A stretch of 49,080 bases of DNA from Lachnospiraceae bacterium (lineage in GTDB: Bacteria > Bacillota > Clostridia > Lachnospirales > Lachnospiraceae): positions 1 to 49,080 of the forward strand of contig JAILGA010000106.1 of NCBI GenBank assembly GCA_024697225.1. Direction: 5' to 3'. The translations under genes and the position numbers were made by a program. Below, piece by piece: positions 9,481 to 18,127 of this stretch. Below the pieces are notes generated by a model that saw nothing but the letters and a program-made list of their open reading frames with translations, was not told the DNA's origin and did not search any database. Positions within the stretch are counted from its first letter, which is position 1. Every line of letters starts with the position of its first letter.

Positions 9481-9915
9481 ATGAATGAGGAAAAGAAGGA
9501 ACTGACACTGGATGCAGTCATGGATAATCTGGATGAGGTGCTGGGGTTTGTTGACAGCGAACTTGAAAACTGTGACTGTCCGCCCAGGATACAGCTTCCC
9601 GTCGATGTCGCGGTGGAGGAACTGTTCACCAACATAGCCAGCTACTCCTACACTCCTGATATCGGAACCGCGACCGTCAGGATCGAGGTTAATACCGATC
9701 CACTCGCGGTCATCATAACCTTCGTGGATCACGGTGTTCCCTATGATCCGCTCAAGAAAGAGGATCCAAGCCTTGACACTGAGATAGAAGACCGGAGGAT
9801 AGGCGGCTTCGGTATCTTTATGGTGAAGAACAGCATGGATGAGATCAATTATGAGTACAGAGACGGTCAGAACATACTCACCATAAAAAAGAAACTGCAC
9901 GAGGAAGATGAGTAA
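9481..9915 (+). CDS. RsbW-like anti-sigma factor serine kinase (HATPase_c_2)
   Basis: At 144 residues this is the usual size of an RsbW/SpoIIAB-type GHKL ATP-binding protein. The N box is E46-E47-L-F-T-N51, the G1 box is D83-H-G85, and the glycine-rich G2 box is at 107-116 (IGGFGIFMVK). Known members bind a sigma factor and hold it inactive, and phosphorylate a STAS antagonist on Ser; a PP2C phosphatase reverses this. Two such phosphatases are in the window, but neither antagonist nor sigma factor is. The ribosome binding site AAAGGAG stands ten bases before ATG. Its stop overlaps the start of the DUF975 gene by eight bases, implying coupled translation. Confidence 0.9.
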   Translation: MNEEKKELTLDAVMDNLDEVLGFVDSELENCDCPPRIQLPVDVAVEELFTNIASYSYTPDIGTATVRIEVNTDPLAVIITFVDHGVPYDPLKKEDPSLDTEIEDRRIGGFGIFMVKNSMDEINYEYRDGQNILTIKKKLHEEDE

Positions 9916-10657
9916 GACCGAAGGATGGAAGAACAGTGAAATAAAAGCGCTGGGCGTAACTGCCTTAAAGCGCAGCTTTAAGATGTGCGTCATCGCATCT
10001 TTTTTCATGTCGCTGTATGTGCCGCTGGCTGCTGCAGTTTCAGCCAGTGGAAGAAATATCTGGCGGTCATCCGGAGATTCTTTAGGGGAGAAGCTTTTCG
10101 ATCTTGCATCGACAATGGCGACCGGAGGCACTCCGATACTGGTGCTGAAGCTTATGGGCATCAACGGTGTGGTGCTGGTAATGCTCAATGTAGTCATTTT
10201 CAACGCTCTTCAGACCGGATGCGCAAGATTCTTTCTCAAAAACTCCACGGAAAACGCATCTGCGGATGATATCGGGTGGATATTCAAGGAGCGCTATTTT
10301 ACCGCCCTTCTGGCAAATCTTTTTGTGGATGTCATAATAACGATCACCGGAACACTGCTTTTTTTCCCGGCACTTGTCGCAAGGTATTCATACATACTTA
10401 CATCATACATAATAGCAGATGAGGAAGACATCAGCTGGATAAAGGCTTTACGAAGATCCAGAATGATGATGAGAGGACGGAAATGGAAGTATTTTGTCTA
10501 TGACCTGACCTTTATTGGATGGATGCTGATATCCATGGCAACGCTCGGACTGGCCGGGGTCTTCTTCTATAATCCCTACAAGGACTGCGCCGACGCTGAG
10601 CTCTATAGGAAGATCAAGGCCGATTATGAAAAACAGGCGAGGGAAAAAAGCGGTTAG
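9908..10657 (+). CDS. DUF975-family integral membrane protein
   Basis: The 249-residue protein has the hallmarks of DUF975. An N-terminal NSEIKALGVTALK-like stretch is followed by a hydrophobic segment at about 26-46. Further membrane segments lie near 85-110, 135-160 and 198-222. The late signature reads ALRRSRMMMRGRKW, then FIGWMLISMATLG, then NPY. Its biochemical role is unknown across the family. It overlaps the RsbW-like kinase by eight bases, so it belongs to the same transcript and could tie the switch to the membrane, which is inference only. Confidence 0.87.
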   Translation: MSKTEGWKNSEIKALGVTALKRSFKMCVIASFFMSLYVPLAAAVSASGRNIWRSSGDSLGEKLFDLASTMATGGTPILVLKLMGINGVVLVMLNVVIFNALQTGCARFFLKNSTENASADDIGWIFKERYFTALLANLFVDVIITITGTLLFFPALVARYSYILTSYIIADEEDISWIKALRRSRMMMRGRKWKYFVYDLTFIGWMLISMATLGLAGVFFYNPYKDCADAELYRKIKADYEKQAREKSG

Positions 10658-10722
10658 CGCATATATACATATGTGACAGGAAATGATATTTTCGACGATT
10701 GGTTAAAAAGTCTCAGTTTTAC

Positions 10723-10728
10723 AGGAGG
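10723..10728 (+). promoter_or_regulatory. Consensus Shine-Dalgarno AGGAGG for the 2,171-aa protein
   Basis: A perfect AGGAGG sits eight bases before ATG 10737. It is the best ribosome binding site in the window and fixes the start of the first giant cytosolic-type gene. Confidence 0.8.
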
Positions 10729-10736
10729 TAAAGAAC

Positions 10737-13700
10737 ATGGCTAATGAAGTCAATGCCCCAAAGAACAGGGTCACCCGCAAGCATCTGCGCGAGGAGATCA
10801 AGACTATCAGGAATGATGCGCAAAAAACCGAGAATAATTATACAGATGCGTATAAGCAGCTGACCAATAAGGCATATCGTATGGCCGAAAGGGTCGCCGG
10901 TGTGCATCTGCCCAAAAAGGATAAACAGAAGGAGCTTCAGAGTGACTTTCTTACCGACCTGAAAACCATGCTGGAGACCATTCGTGATTACGCGGGAAAA
11001 GAAGGTCTTGATGACAATCTGCAGCTTGAGGAAATTGAGCGGATCAACCGTCGTCTGTTAAGGATGGATACAGCATTCTCGAGTACGAATCTGAGCTCGG
11101 ATCAGGGGATTTCCACTGAGTATATAGAGCTCAAGCAGATGTTTGACGATATCCATGAAAAGGTTTTGTCCAAATTTACGACCCGCACTTATGCGAACAG
11201 CAATGAGAAGGCTCAGAATTCTCCGCTGCAGTTTCTTAATGATCTTGTCAAACAGGATCCCAGACACAGTGATTACCACGGCATCTCGACTCTTAAGACA
11301 CTGATGGGGCTTCCCTATGAACAGATCCAGCTGGATCAGCAGCAGCAGATAGTCCAGGGGTATGAGAACAGATTAAATGCGCAGGCGGCTATGGGGAATA
11401 CCATACACAGATTTGCCGAAAAGATATGTTCTTTTTATACCCTCGATGAGACCACAAAGGCTACAAAAAACTTATCCCGCGAAGATCTTGCAGGTCTGAA
11501 GGAAAGCTATGATGATCTTATCACCAAGATCACGGAATATAAGAACCTCCTGCCTGAGAACCACTCATATCTGGAGGTACTGACCCGGGCTTCCGTCGAT
11601 CTCGTGAAAGAAAGAACACAGGTCGAGCAGGCCATAAGGGCGATCGATGACAACGTAAGATCCAACGAGGAACTGAAAAGAGAGATCCGTCCTTTTTCTA
11701 TCTATGAGGTTCAGGGCAGGATCAATCCGGATTTCAGTAATGGATTTTTTGAACGGGCCCATAAGGTGCAGAACACCGGAAGTGCTTTCCGCGCCAAGCT
11801 CACACAGTGGAAACAGGATTCCGCGACAAAGGCGATGCTCGAGGACTTTGACGAGACGATGGCAGCCTTTAATAAGCTCACGGATCAGACACTCCCGCAG
11901 CTTTTGAGCCTTGACCGCGGTGATAAGGGCTATCTTCCGGCCATGACCGCTCAGGAACTGAGTGACTTAAGAGATGACTATCAGAATGCGGTCATCAAGA
12001 TCGATCAGTTTGCGAAGACTTACGGAGAAAAACCCAGAAGTGAGGAGCAGAAGGAATTTATGAGAGCCATTTCCGGTGTATATTTGGAAATGGTGGACAA
12101 ATTCCGCATGCTCGACCAGCTTGCGGGTGCCGAGGACGTGAAGGAGCTTCCTGAAGCGCTGGATATCCAGAATGCCAAAAAAGATGAACTTGAAGGCAAG
12201 GAGCCTCCCAAGAAGGAAGAGGAAAAGAAGGCTCTTGAGGAGGCGGAACAGGAACTCTCCGAAGAACAGCAGCGTCTGAAGGATGCGGGATTCTATCAGA
12301 TGCTCTTAAATGACGGGCAGCTCTTCCCTCAGATGCTCTTTGAGCCCACCGATTCCCAGCGCGCGACGGATCTTATAGGCCTGAAGAGGGAGTCTCAGGC
12401 TCTTGAGGGTCCCCGCAAGAACTTCAACCAGATCATGACAAGAAACAGAAGGATGCGCGCGTGCCCCGATATCAGTACCTTTGATACCGCACTCGCCGTC
12501 AATCCCGATTATCCGATTCTCACAGAAGAGGATAAGCTCGGCTTTGAGTCGCATTTCCAGGAACTGCAGAAGCAGGCCATAGACCTTGCGGGTAAGCTGA
12601 CCACTTATTATGAGCCGGATATTAACGGCAGGACCAGACTCCTCAACGCCGCGGAGATTGCCGAAATGGAGCAGGCTTACAGGAATCTGGCGACCGAGGC
12701 GTTCATGTGCGAGGGATGGCTTCCCAAGAACGATCCGAGAAAGGCGGCATTCTCTGCCCTTGAGGAGCTGTGTGACAATCATGTAAAGAGCTTCAGGGCC
12801 GCAATAGATTATATTGAGAGGAATGCGCCCGAGTATCAGGAAGCCAGAAAAACGGATGAGAACGGGAATGAGCTGCCGGTAGTTCCGAGAACCAAGGCAT
12901 TCTCGCTCTACGAACTGCAGGGCGGCATGAATCCGGAGATTGACGGGGGCGCGCTGGAAACCGTGACTCAGTTCAAAGAGGAACTGGATGCCTTTGAAAG
13001 TACCCTGAATAAGGTCAGCAACAAGGAGTTCGGCCAGTTTAAGCCGATCCGCGCCGAGTACCACGCATTTGCCAGAGAGATTAACAATCTCTATAACAAA
13101 GTGATCCCCGATATGCTGCGAATGGACTTCGACAAAGGGGATTTCTCGTCGCCTGTAACGAGACAGAAGGTACAGGATGCCATCAAGGAATTTGAAAAGG
13201 CGACCATGGCGTTTATCCCCATGCGGGTCGATTATGAAAGACGTCAGAAAAAGAATAATCCGAAGATCACAGAGGAAGAAAAGAAGATGTTCCAGACCGC
13301 CGCTGTGCTCTTCCAGAAGGTCTCTGACAAGTGGCTTGCCATGAACTATCTGCTTGACCGCAAGGGCAATGAGATCGCACAGGATATTGAACGTCACAAT
13401 ACGGAACTGGATGAGTTCAGGCAGGAACTCAAACAGTATAAGGATAACCAGCAGCTTCCTGAGAACGAGAGGAAAAAGGATCTGAAGTTCAAGCACGATG
13501 CGAAGTTCCTTGCCTGGGCGACACAGCTGGATGATCTCTATATGAACAAGAGGCTGTCTCCCGCCGCGTTATTTGAGGAGGATCCCTCGGTAGGCCGCTC
13601 CCAGATATTGAGCGAGCTTCGTCTTACGGAGCAGAACATCAATGATGTTCAGATGCGCGCCTTTTATCTCGGCGAGCAGCCATGGAAGACTGATGGCACA

Positions 13701-16700
13701 CGCGATCTCGGAAACCTCGCAGAATTTCAGGCACATCTTGCGCAGAGAAACGAGTTCGGTACGCATACTGTCAAGCAGTATGCCACCAAGGGTCAGACAA
13801 GTTCGCAGGAGATACTTGAGAAGGCGATCCGCAACATGCCCGATAAGCTGAAGAAGCTTCAGGTTACCTACCTGGATGAAGTGGTCGAATATATCGATGA
13901 GGTGGAAGAACCCAGGCAGCAGGAGATCCCGCAGGTCAACGAAGCGGGGCGTGAGGAACAGCCCAAACAGGAAGAGAATATTCAGGACAATCAGCCTAAG
14001 CAGGAAGTTCCTCTGAATAACCAGCCCGTACAGGCGGCGCCCAAGCCAAAGAGGAAGCGCGTCACCAGGCAGGTGGAAAGGAAGGGGACCGTCGAGGAGG
14101 CGCTGCGGTCATTCTACAACAGGAATACGAAGGGAAAATTTAACCACAAGGATGAAGACCTGATGCTCGAGATCAGGAATGATGATATCCGTGATTACGA
14201 GACGAAGGGATTTGCCAAAGCATTTAAGAGGGAGACGCTTCAGGACAACAGACCGCTCATGTATTTTGTATGCGATCTCAATCGCGCGCTCTTCAATGCG
14301 GGCTGCAATTATGATGTCTATGATCTTCACACGGATAACCGTATCCCTAACGGCTACAACCGCGGATATGCCAAGATCGCGGCCCAGGCGATCAACGATG
14401 ACTTTGCCTTTGTGAAGTCGCCAGAAAACAAAAAGGGTACGATGGTCTTCACGGAAAGAAAGGATAAGCAGGGCAACCAGCCTTCCGATAATCTCCTTCC
14501 CAGGACAAACCTCTGGGACGGTCAGAAGTTCCAGTTCGGAGAGGCAAAACAGGATCAGAGTTTTGATGTGGTGATCGCGTCCACCGAGAAGGATTATGCC
14601 GAGCAGGTTCCCGGTGATAAGACTAAGGAGTTTTATACCACGACAAAGAACTTCCGCTCGTCGAGCTTTGTGGGCTTTTTACCCACCTCCGTGGTACAGG
14701 CGCCGGATTTCTCCAATATGACGGCCAAGGAGATGGCCATGGTCATGGATGATATCGAGGAAATCCAATACAATGTGTCCGCCGAGAAGAACAAGGCAGC
14801 GGATCCCTTCACCTCGAAGGTGGATGACTTCTCATCCTACGAGAAGGCGAATACGCTGGCCAATGCGGCGGATCTGCAGGTCATGGGCTACATTCTCGGA
14901 ATACCGAAGTATACGTCTGATAAGCTGCGCATCGGTTTCAAGCTCAATGAAAAGGGAAAGCCCGAGGTATCAAACATCCTTGGCGCGGAGAGCGATGAAG
15001 ATCTGTTCTCCAATCTTGCCCCCAATGATCCGGCCCTGGTGGATCCCGACAATATGCTCGTCATGACAAGCGACATGGCTCAGAAGATACTTGACTGGTC
15101 CGAGGGAAAATTTAACCCCAACCATGATGCTGTTATGGCGTCGCTAAGCAGACTTCCCGACGGAGCGAGGGCCGCCTTCGACAGGCGTCTGAAGGTCATG
15201 GCCGCCAAGGTCCGCGAAGCTTATTTGTACAATGATGACTTTGATGACGTGGTCGATGCGGAAAAGAAACCGGGAGAACCCGGAATGATCGGTCTTCACG
15301 TCAAAAAGGGCGTCATCAGGATACTTAATCGAAATGACTTCAACCAGCTCAAGCTTGACGATCTCTCCGTCGGACGAAACAGCGGCGACTACCGTACGCG
15401 CTTTTCCAAGCCGCCTGAAAATATATTTGACGCGGTGGCGGATCTGCCGAAGCAGAGCCATCTGGCCCTTATGGACAAGTGGGCAGCGACCTGGAGCGGT
15501 GATAAGAGCAAGGAATACGGTCATCTTCCTGAGTCGAGACTCGGCCAGAGCCAATACAGGAAGTTTATCCATGAGAGTAAGTTTGAGCGCGAATATACGG
15601 AAAAGGAACGCGAAAGGAGTCTGTTGAAACTCAAGCGCATGACGGGCGATATCGTGCGTATGGACAGAAACCGCAAGAAAGAGAGCATCTTCCACTGGGA
15701 TACCGGTAAGTATACGGATGTGTTGAAAGCACAGGAGGAGCTTGACAGGGAGATCTCAAAATATGCGGATCTGCATGTCTCGAAGACAAAGGATGAATAC
15801 CAGAAGCACTTTAAATATGCCAGGGAACAGCTCAAGGAGAACGAAAACTATACGGAACTCTATGAGAAGGCGCGCAAGGAGAACCTGGAGATCAAGAAGC
15901 AGAGGGATAAGATAAAAGCGGAGAACGAGAAAGAACCGGATCAGAAAAAGCATAAGCCTCTGCCGCCATTTAAGCCGTATCCGAAGAAAAAGATCGTTTC
16001 AATCTATGACCTGGATCCTTCCGCGGTCAGGCGTATCAACGATTACAGGGATCTGAGGGGCGTAAGGGATGCCATGCTCAAGATGAGAAAGAAACTGGAG
16101 ATCTATCTGACCGCAAGGGTCAATCCCTCCAGCGAATTCGGACAGATGCGTTATGACGCCATGCTTAAGATGTACAATGACCTGAATGACCGCCTTGCGG
16201 AGTATATCACCTATACGGGAGATCTGAAGGAGGTGCCTAAGACCGCAAGGCTGGAAAAACTCCCGGCTAAAAAGGGTGATGAAAAGGTAAAGTACAAGGT
16301 TGTCTTTGAGCCTATGATGGATTCCGGAGAGTGGGAGCTGCGCATTCCGGAGCACGTCCGTGAGGATTATATCCATGCCGAAAGGGAGGAGATATTTGAA
16401 AAAGGCGAAAAGAAGAACAAAGATATGGCAATGATCAGAGCTGAGGCTGATATGACGGAGCAGGTCATCCGCCAGCGCTATGAGACCGCAAAAAAGGATT
16501 ATGACCTGAACGGACCGAAGAAGCAGAATGCTTTCCTTGACGGCTTTGAGATCTGGGATAACAACGATGCCGTGATCAAAAATGCCAAGAAATTAAACCC
16601 CAGAAGGCTTCGTCCGGTATTGCTCAATGATCCCAAGAAGAAAAAGGCCCCTGCGGCGCCGAAGATCTCTGTCGAGGATCAGCGCAGACAGGCCAAGGCC

Positions 16701-17252
16701 GAATACGAGAAACTGCTTAAGGGCGGTAAGGAAAAGAGCGGCTTTGATTTTGCGACCATGAAGATGGTCAAGCCCGAGCCTGTCGTACAGGCTCAGCCGG
16801 CAAAGGATGCCAAGAATGCCGGGAATATAGTGAATCCGCCCGAACAGAAGAACATCGTGAATCCGAACGTGCAGAATAACGGAACCAAATCCCTGGTGCA
16901 GGATCTTGACTTCAACCAGATGATGGCGAAGGAACTCAATAAAAACAAGAATAACAATAATAAGATCAACAATGGCCAGAAGAATAATGAACAGATCATC
17001 ATTGAGGACAAAAAAGAGGACAAAATCATCATAGAGAAAAAAGAGGATAATATCATCAACGAGAAAAAAGAGGATGGAAAGGAACAGAAAAAGGGGCAGG
17101 TAAATACTATAGACTTCGATCAGATGTTCGGAAGCCTGATCACTGAAAACATGAATGACAAGAAGGAGATACACAGAACGGAACCTGTTAAGGTTAACGA
17201 GATTGATCCGAATCAGAAAAAGAATAACGGACCTATAACCAACTTACATTGA
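10737..17252 (+). CDS. Giant modular protein, 2,171 aa, with helical repeats and a degenerate kinase-like domain
   Basis: There is no signal peptide or membrane helix. Residues 1-1050 are helical and contain about four degenerate repeats of 150-200 residues; two begin with F-S-(I/L)-Y-E-(V/L)-Q-G (320 and 722). A Pro/Gln linker (1058-1105) leads to a mixed domain at about 1115-1560. There, LQVMGYILG (1380-1388), then IPKYTSD, then SNILGAESDEDLF line up by eye with the LQLMDYICG..DRHxxN..GIDNDxSFG segment of PI3K/HipA-like bacterial kinases, but the catalytic Asp/Asn and metal Asp are not conserved, suggesting a pseudokinase. A shared helical module follows (about 1652-1830). The tail is Lys/Asn-rich with three KKED repeats and two D-F-(N/D)-Q-M motifs (2058 and 2126). 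It heads a run of related large genes. Function unknown; an effector or scaffold is my inference. Confidence 0.88.
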   Translation: MANEVNAPKNRVTRKHLREEIKTIRNDAQKTENNYTDAYKQLTNKAYRMAERVAGVHLPKKDKQKELQSDFLTDLKTMLETIRDYAGKEGLDDNLQLEEIERINRRLLRMDTAFSSTNLSSDQGISTEYIELKQMFDDIHEKVLSKFTTRTYANSNEKAQNSPLQFLNDLVKQDPRHSDYHGISTLKTLMGLPYEQIQLDQQQQIVQGYENRLNAQAAMGNTIHRFAEKICSFYTLDETTKATKNLSREDLAGLKESYDDLITKITEYKNLLPENHSYLEVLTRASVDLVKERTQVEQAIRAIDDNVRSNEELKREIRPFSIYEVQGRINPDFSNGFFERAHKVQNTGSAFRAKLTQWKQDSATKAMLEDFDETMAAFNKLTDQTLPQLLSLDRGDKGYLPAMTAQELSDLRDDYQNAVIKIDQFAKTYGEKPRSEEQKEFMRAISGVYLEMVDKFRMLDQLAGAEDVKELPEALDIQNAKKDELEGKEPPKKEEEKKALEEAEQELSEEQQRLKDAGFYQMLLNDGQLFPQMLFEPTDSQRATDLIGLKRESQALEGPRKNFNQIMTRNRRMRACPDISTFDTALAVNPDYPILTEEDKLGFESHFQELQKQAIDLAGKLTTYYEPDINGRTRLLNAAEIAEMEQAYRNLATEAFMCEGWLPKNDPRKAAFSALEELCDNHVKSFRAAIDYIERNAPEYQEARKTDENGNELPVVPRTKAFSLYELQGGMNPEIDGGALETVTQFKEELDAFESTLNKVSNKEFGQFKPIRAEYHAFAREINNLYNKVIPDMLRMDFDKGDFSSPVTRQKVQDAIKEFEKATMAFIPMRVDYERRQKKNNPKITEEEKKMFQTAAVLFQKVSDKWLAMNYLLDRKGNEIAQDIERHNTELDEFRQELKQYKDNQQLPENERKKDLKFKHDAKFLAWATQLDDLYMNKRLSPAALFEEDPSVGRSQILSELRLTEQNINDVQMRAFYLGEQPWKTDGTRDLGNLAEFQAHLAQRNEFGTHTVKQYATKGQTSSQEILEKAIRNMPDKLKKLQVTYLDEVVEYIDEVEEPRQQEIPQVNEAGREEQPKQEENIQDNQPKQEVPLNNQPVQAAPKPKRKRVTRQVERKGTVEEALRSFYNRNTKGKFNHKDEDLMLEIRNDDIRDYETKGFAKAFKRETLQDNRPLMYFVCDLNRALFNAGCNYDVYDLHTDNRIPNGYNRGYAKIAAQAINDDFAFVKSPENKKGTMVFTERKDKQGNQPSDNLLPRTNLWDGQKFQFGEAKQDQSFDVVIASTEKDYAEQVPGDKTKEFYTTTKNFRSSSFVGFLPTSVVQAPDFSNMTAKEMAMVMDDIEEIQYNVSAEKNKAADPFTSKVDDFSSYEKANTLANAADLQVMGYILGIPKYTSDKLRIGFKLNEKGKPEVSNILGAESDEDLFSNLAPNDPALVDPDNMLVMTSDMAQKILDWSEGKFNPNHDAVMASLSRLPDGARAAFDRRLKVMAAKVREAYLYNDDFDDVVDAEKKPGEPGMIGLHVKKGVIRILNRNDFNQLKLDDLSVGRNSGDYRTRFSKPPENIFDAVADLPKQSHLALMDKWAATWSGDKSKEYGHLPESRLGQSQYRKFIHESKFEREYTEKERERSLLKLKRMTGDIVRMDRNRKKESIFHWDTGKYTDVLKAQEELDREISKYADLHVSKTKDEYQKHFKYAREQLKENENYTELYEKARKENLEIKKQRDKIKAENEKEPDQKKHKPLPPFKPYPKKKIVSIYDLDPSAVRRINDYRDLRGVRDAMLKMRKKLEIYLTARVNPSSEFGQMRYDAMLKMYNDLNDRLAEYITYTGDLKEVPKTARLEKLPAKKGDEKVKYKVVFEPMMDSGEWELRIPEHVREDYIHAEREEIFEKGEKKNKDMAMIRAEADMTEQVIRQRYETAKKDYDLNGPKKQNAFLDGFEIWDNNDAVIKNAKKLNPRRLRPVLLNDPKKKKAPAAPKISVEDQRRQAKAEYEKLLKGGKEKSGFDFATMKMVKPEPVVQAQPAKDAKNAGNIVNPPEQKNIVNPNVQNNGTKSLVQDLDFNQMMAKELNKNKNNNNKINNGQKNNEQIIIEDKKEDKIIIEKKEDNIINEKKEDGKEQKKGQVNTIDFDQMFGSLITENMNDKKEIHRTEPVKVNEIDPNQKKNNGPITNLH
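11688..13364 (+). repeat. Degenerate ~150-200-residue helical repeats in the 2,171-aa protein
   Basis: Residues 318-462 and 719-876 align from F-S-x-Y-E-x-Q-G-x-x-N-P through a helix ending in an (M/L)D motif. A related unit lies at 516-696, and a partial one ends near 305, outside this interval. Each ends with a helix pair of the type (L/V)xxx(E/K)(L/I/V)xxxxxxYxxA followed by a second amphipathic helix. Similarity is protein-level only. Confidence 0.6.
16995..17075 (+). repeat. Lys/Glu/Ile low-complexity repeat (IIIExKKED type)
   Basis: Residues 2087-2113 of the 2,171-aa protein contain three copies of a nine-to-ten residue unit, IIIEDKKED, IIIEKKED and IINEKKED. An Asn/Lys-rich stretch precedes them. 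The base composition is locally AT-rich. It is probably a disordered charged linker before the terminal D-F-D-Q-M motif. Confidence 0.75.
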
Positions 17253-17259
17253 GCATGAG

Positions 17260-17265
17260 CGGGGG
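17260..17265 (+). promoter_or_regulatory. Ribosome binding site that decides the start of the 280-aa gene
   Basis: A run of G (GGGGG) lies seven bases before ATG 17273. Earlier in-frame starts exist at TTG 17249 and ATG 17255, but neither has a Shine-Dalgarno at the right spacing, so ATG 17273 is preferred. Confidence 0.55.
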
Positions 17266-17272
17266 TATAGAT

Positions 17273-18115
17273 ATGGCAGAGTTTACCGAAGATTTTTATT
17301 ATGAGTATCCGATCGATTATGAGCCTGAAGAGTTTGAGGAACCCAGTGTAAGAAGTATTGAGGATCTAAGGAGAGACCTCAGGTCTGATCCCGCCAGCTG
17401 GAAGGCCGATCTGATGGCAACGCTGACGGAGGCGTATCTCCCTGCCAGGGAGGTATACGAACAGGATGAGATAATGCGGAAGTTCAGATACAGGATCGAA
17501 GATCCCGATGACGACAGCCCGTTCAGCAGAGAAGAGCTGGAGGAGGAACTGGAGTTCCTTACGGATGTTTTTGAGGCGGATCGCGAGCGCTCCAGAGAAA
17601 TGATAGAGAGCGATTTCATTGAGGAAGTGAGGATGCACGCGCTGGCCGCGTATAATATTCTCGACAGCTCAGAGGATTATGAGCCGTCAGGAAAGGCGGA
17701 TCTGCTTGAAGGCTATGAACCCGCGCCGGAGGATGACAGGATCCCGCGCCGGCTGTATGAGAGTGCTGAAAGCCTTCGAAAGCTTTCATATCAGATCGAC
17801 AGGCTGGATGAGGATGAGGATCTTGCCGATATGCGTTCTCCATTTGTTATCATCGAAGACATCAGTGAGGAGTCACTTACCACCGCTGACAGGCAGCTGA
17901 TAACGAAGGATGCGGAGCACAAGAGGGATCTTAACCGCTTGTTTGCCAGAAAGACCGAACTTGAGGACGAGCTTATGGACCTCGCGGAGAGCATGCTTCA
18001 GGACAGATCCCTGTGGGAGAATGAGGATGAGATCTTCGCGGAGGATAACATGATCGCCATAGAAGAACTCGGAGAGGAGATCCTGAACATGCAGATCAGC
18101 CGGGCAGCCGTCTGA
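17273..18115 (+). CDS. Acidic coiled-coil protein, 280 aa, short paralogue of the 1,140-aa protein
   Basis: The start is set by a G-rich ribosome binding site; an upstream TTG would overlap the previous stop. The protein is very acidic and helical, with no signal peptide or membrane helix. Its first 80 residues match the N-terminus of the protein at 23366-26788: both have YEPxxFE, then D(L/I)RxD, W(K/M)xDL, TLTExYxPA and Y-R-(I/L). Its second half (LLEGYEPAPE, then LxYQIDxL, then EIIE/VIIED and DLNRxFxR) matches residues 151-275 of that protein. It lacks that protein's coiled coil and C-terminal parts. It lies 20 bp after the 2,171-aa gene and 12 bp before the cysteine-peptidase gene, so these are almost certainly co-transcribed. 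Function unknown; it may compete with or cap its larger paralogue. Confidence 0.82.
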   Translation: MAEFTEDFYYEYPIDYEPEEFEEPSVRSIEDLRRDLRSDPASWKADLMATLTEAYLPAREVYEQDEIMRKFRYRIEDPDDDSPFSREELEEELEFLTDVFEADRERSREMIESDFIEEVRMHALAAYNILDSSEDYEPSGKADLLEGYEPAPEDDRIPRRLYESAESLRKLSYQIDRLDEDEDLADMRSPFVIIEDISEESLTTADRQLITKDAEHKRDLNRLFARKTELEDELMDLAESMLQDRSLWENEDEIFAEDNMIAIEELGEEILNMQISRAAV

Positions 18116-18127
18116 CGGGAGTGAAAG

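Noticed and set aside
12306-13496. Long open frame of 396 codons on the minus strand opposite the 2,171-aa gene
   Set aside because: It is fully inside a well-supported + strand gene, has no plausible ribosome binding site or domain, and has the Leu/Ile/Arg-rich composition typical of antisense frames.
17249-17272. Earlier starts (TTG 17249 or ATG 17255) for the 280-aa gene
   Set aside because: Neither has a ribosome binding site at proper spacing, while ATG 17273 has GGGGG seven bases upstream and gives an N-terminus like that of its larger paralogue.
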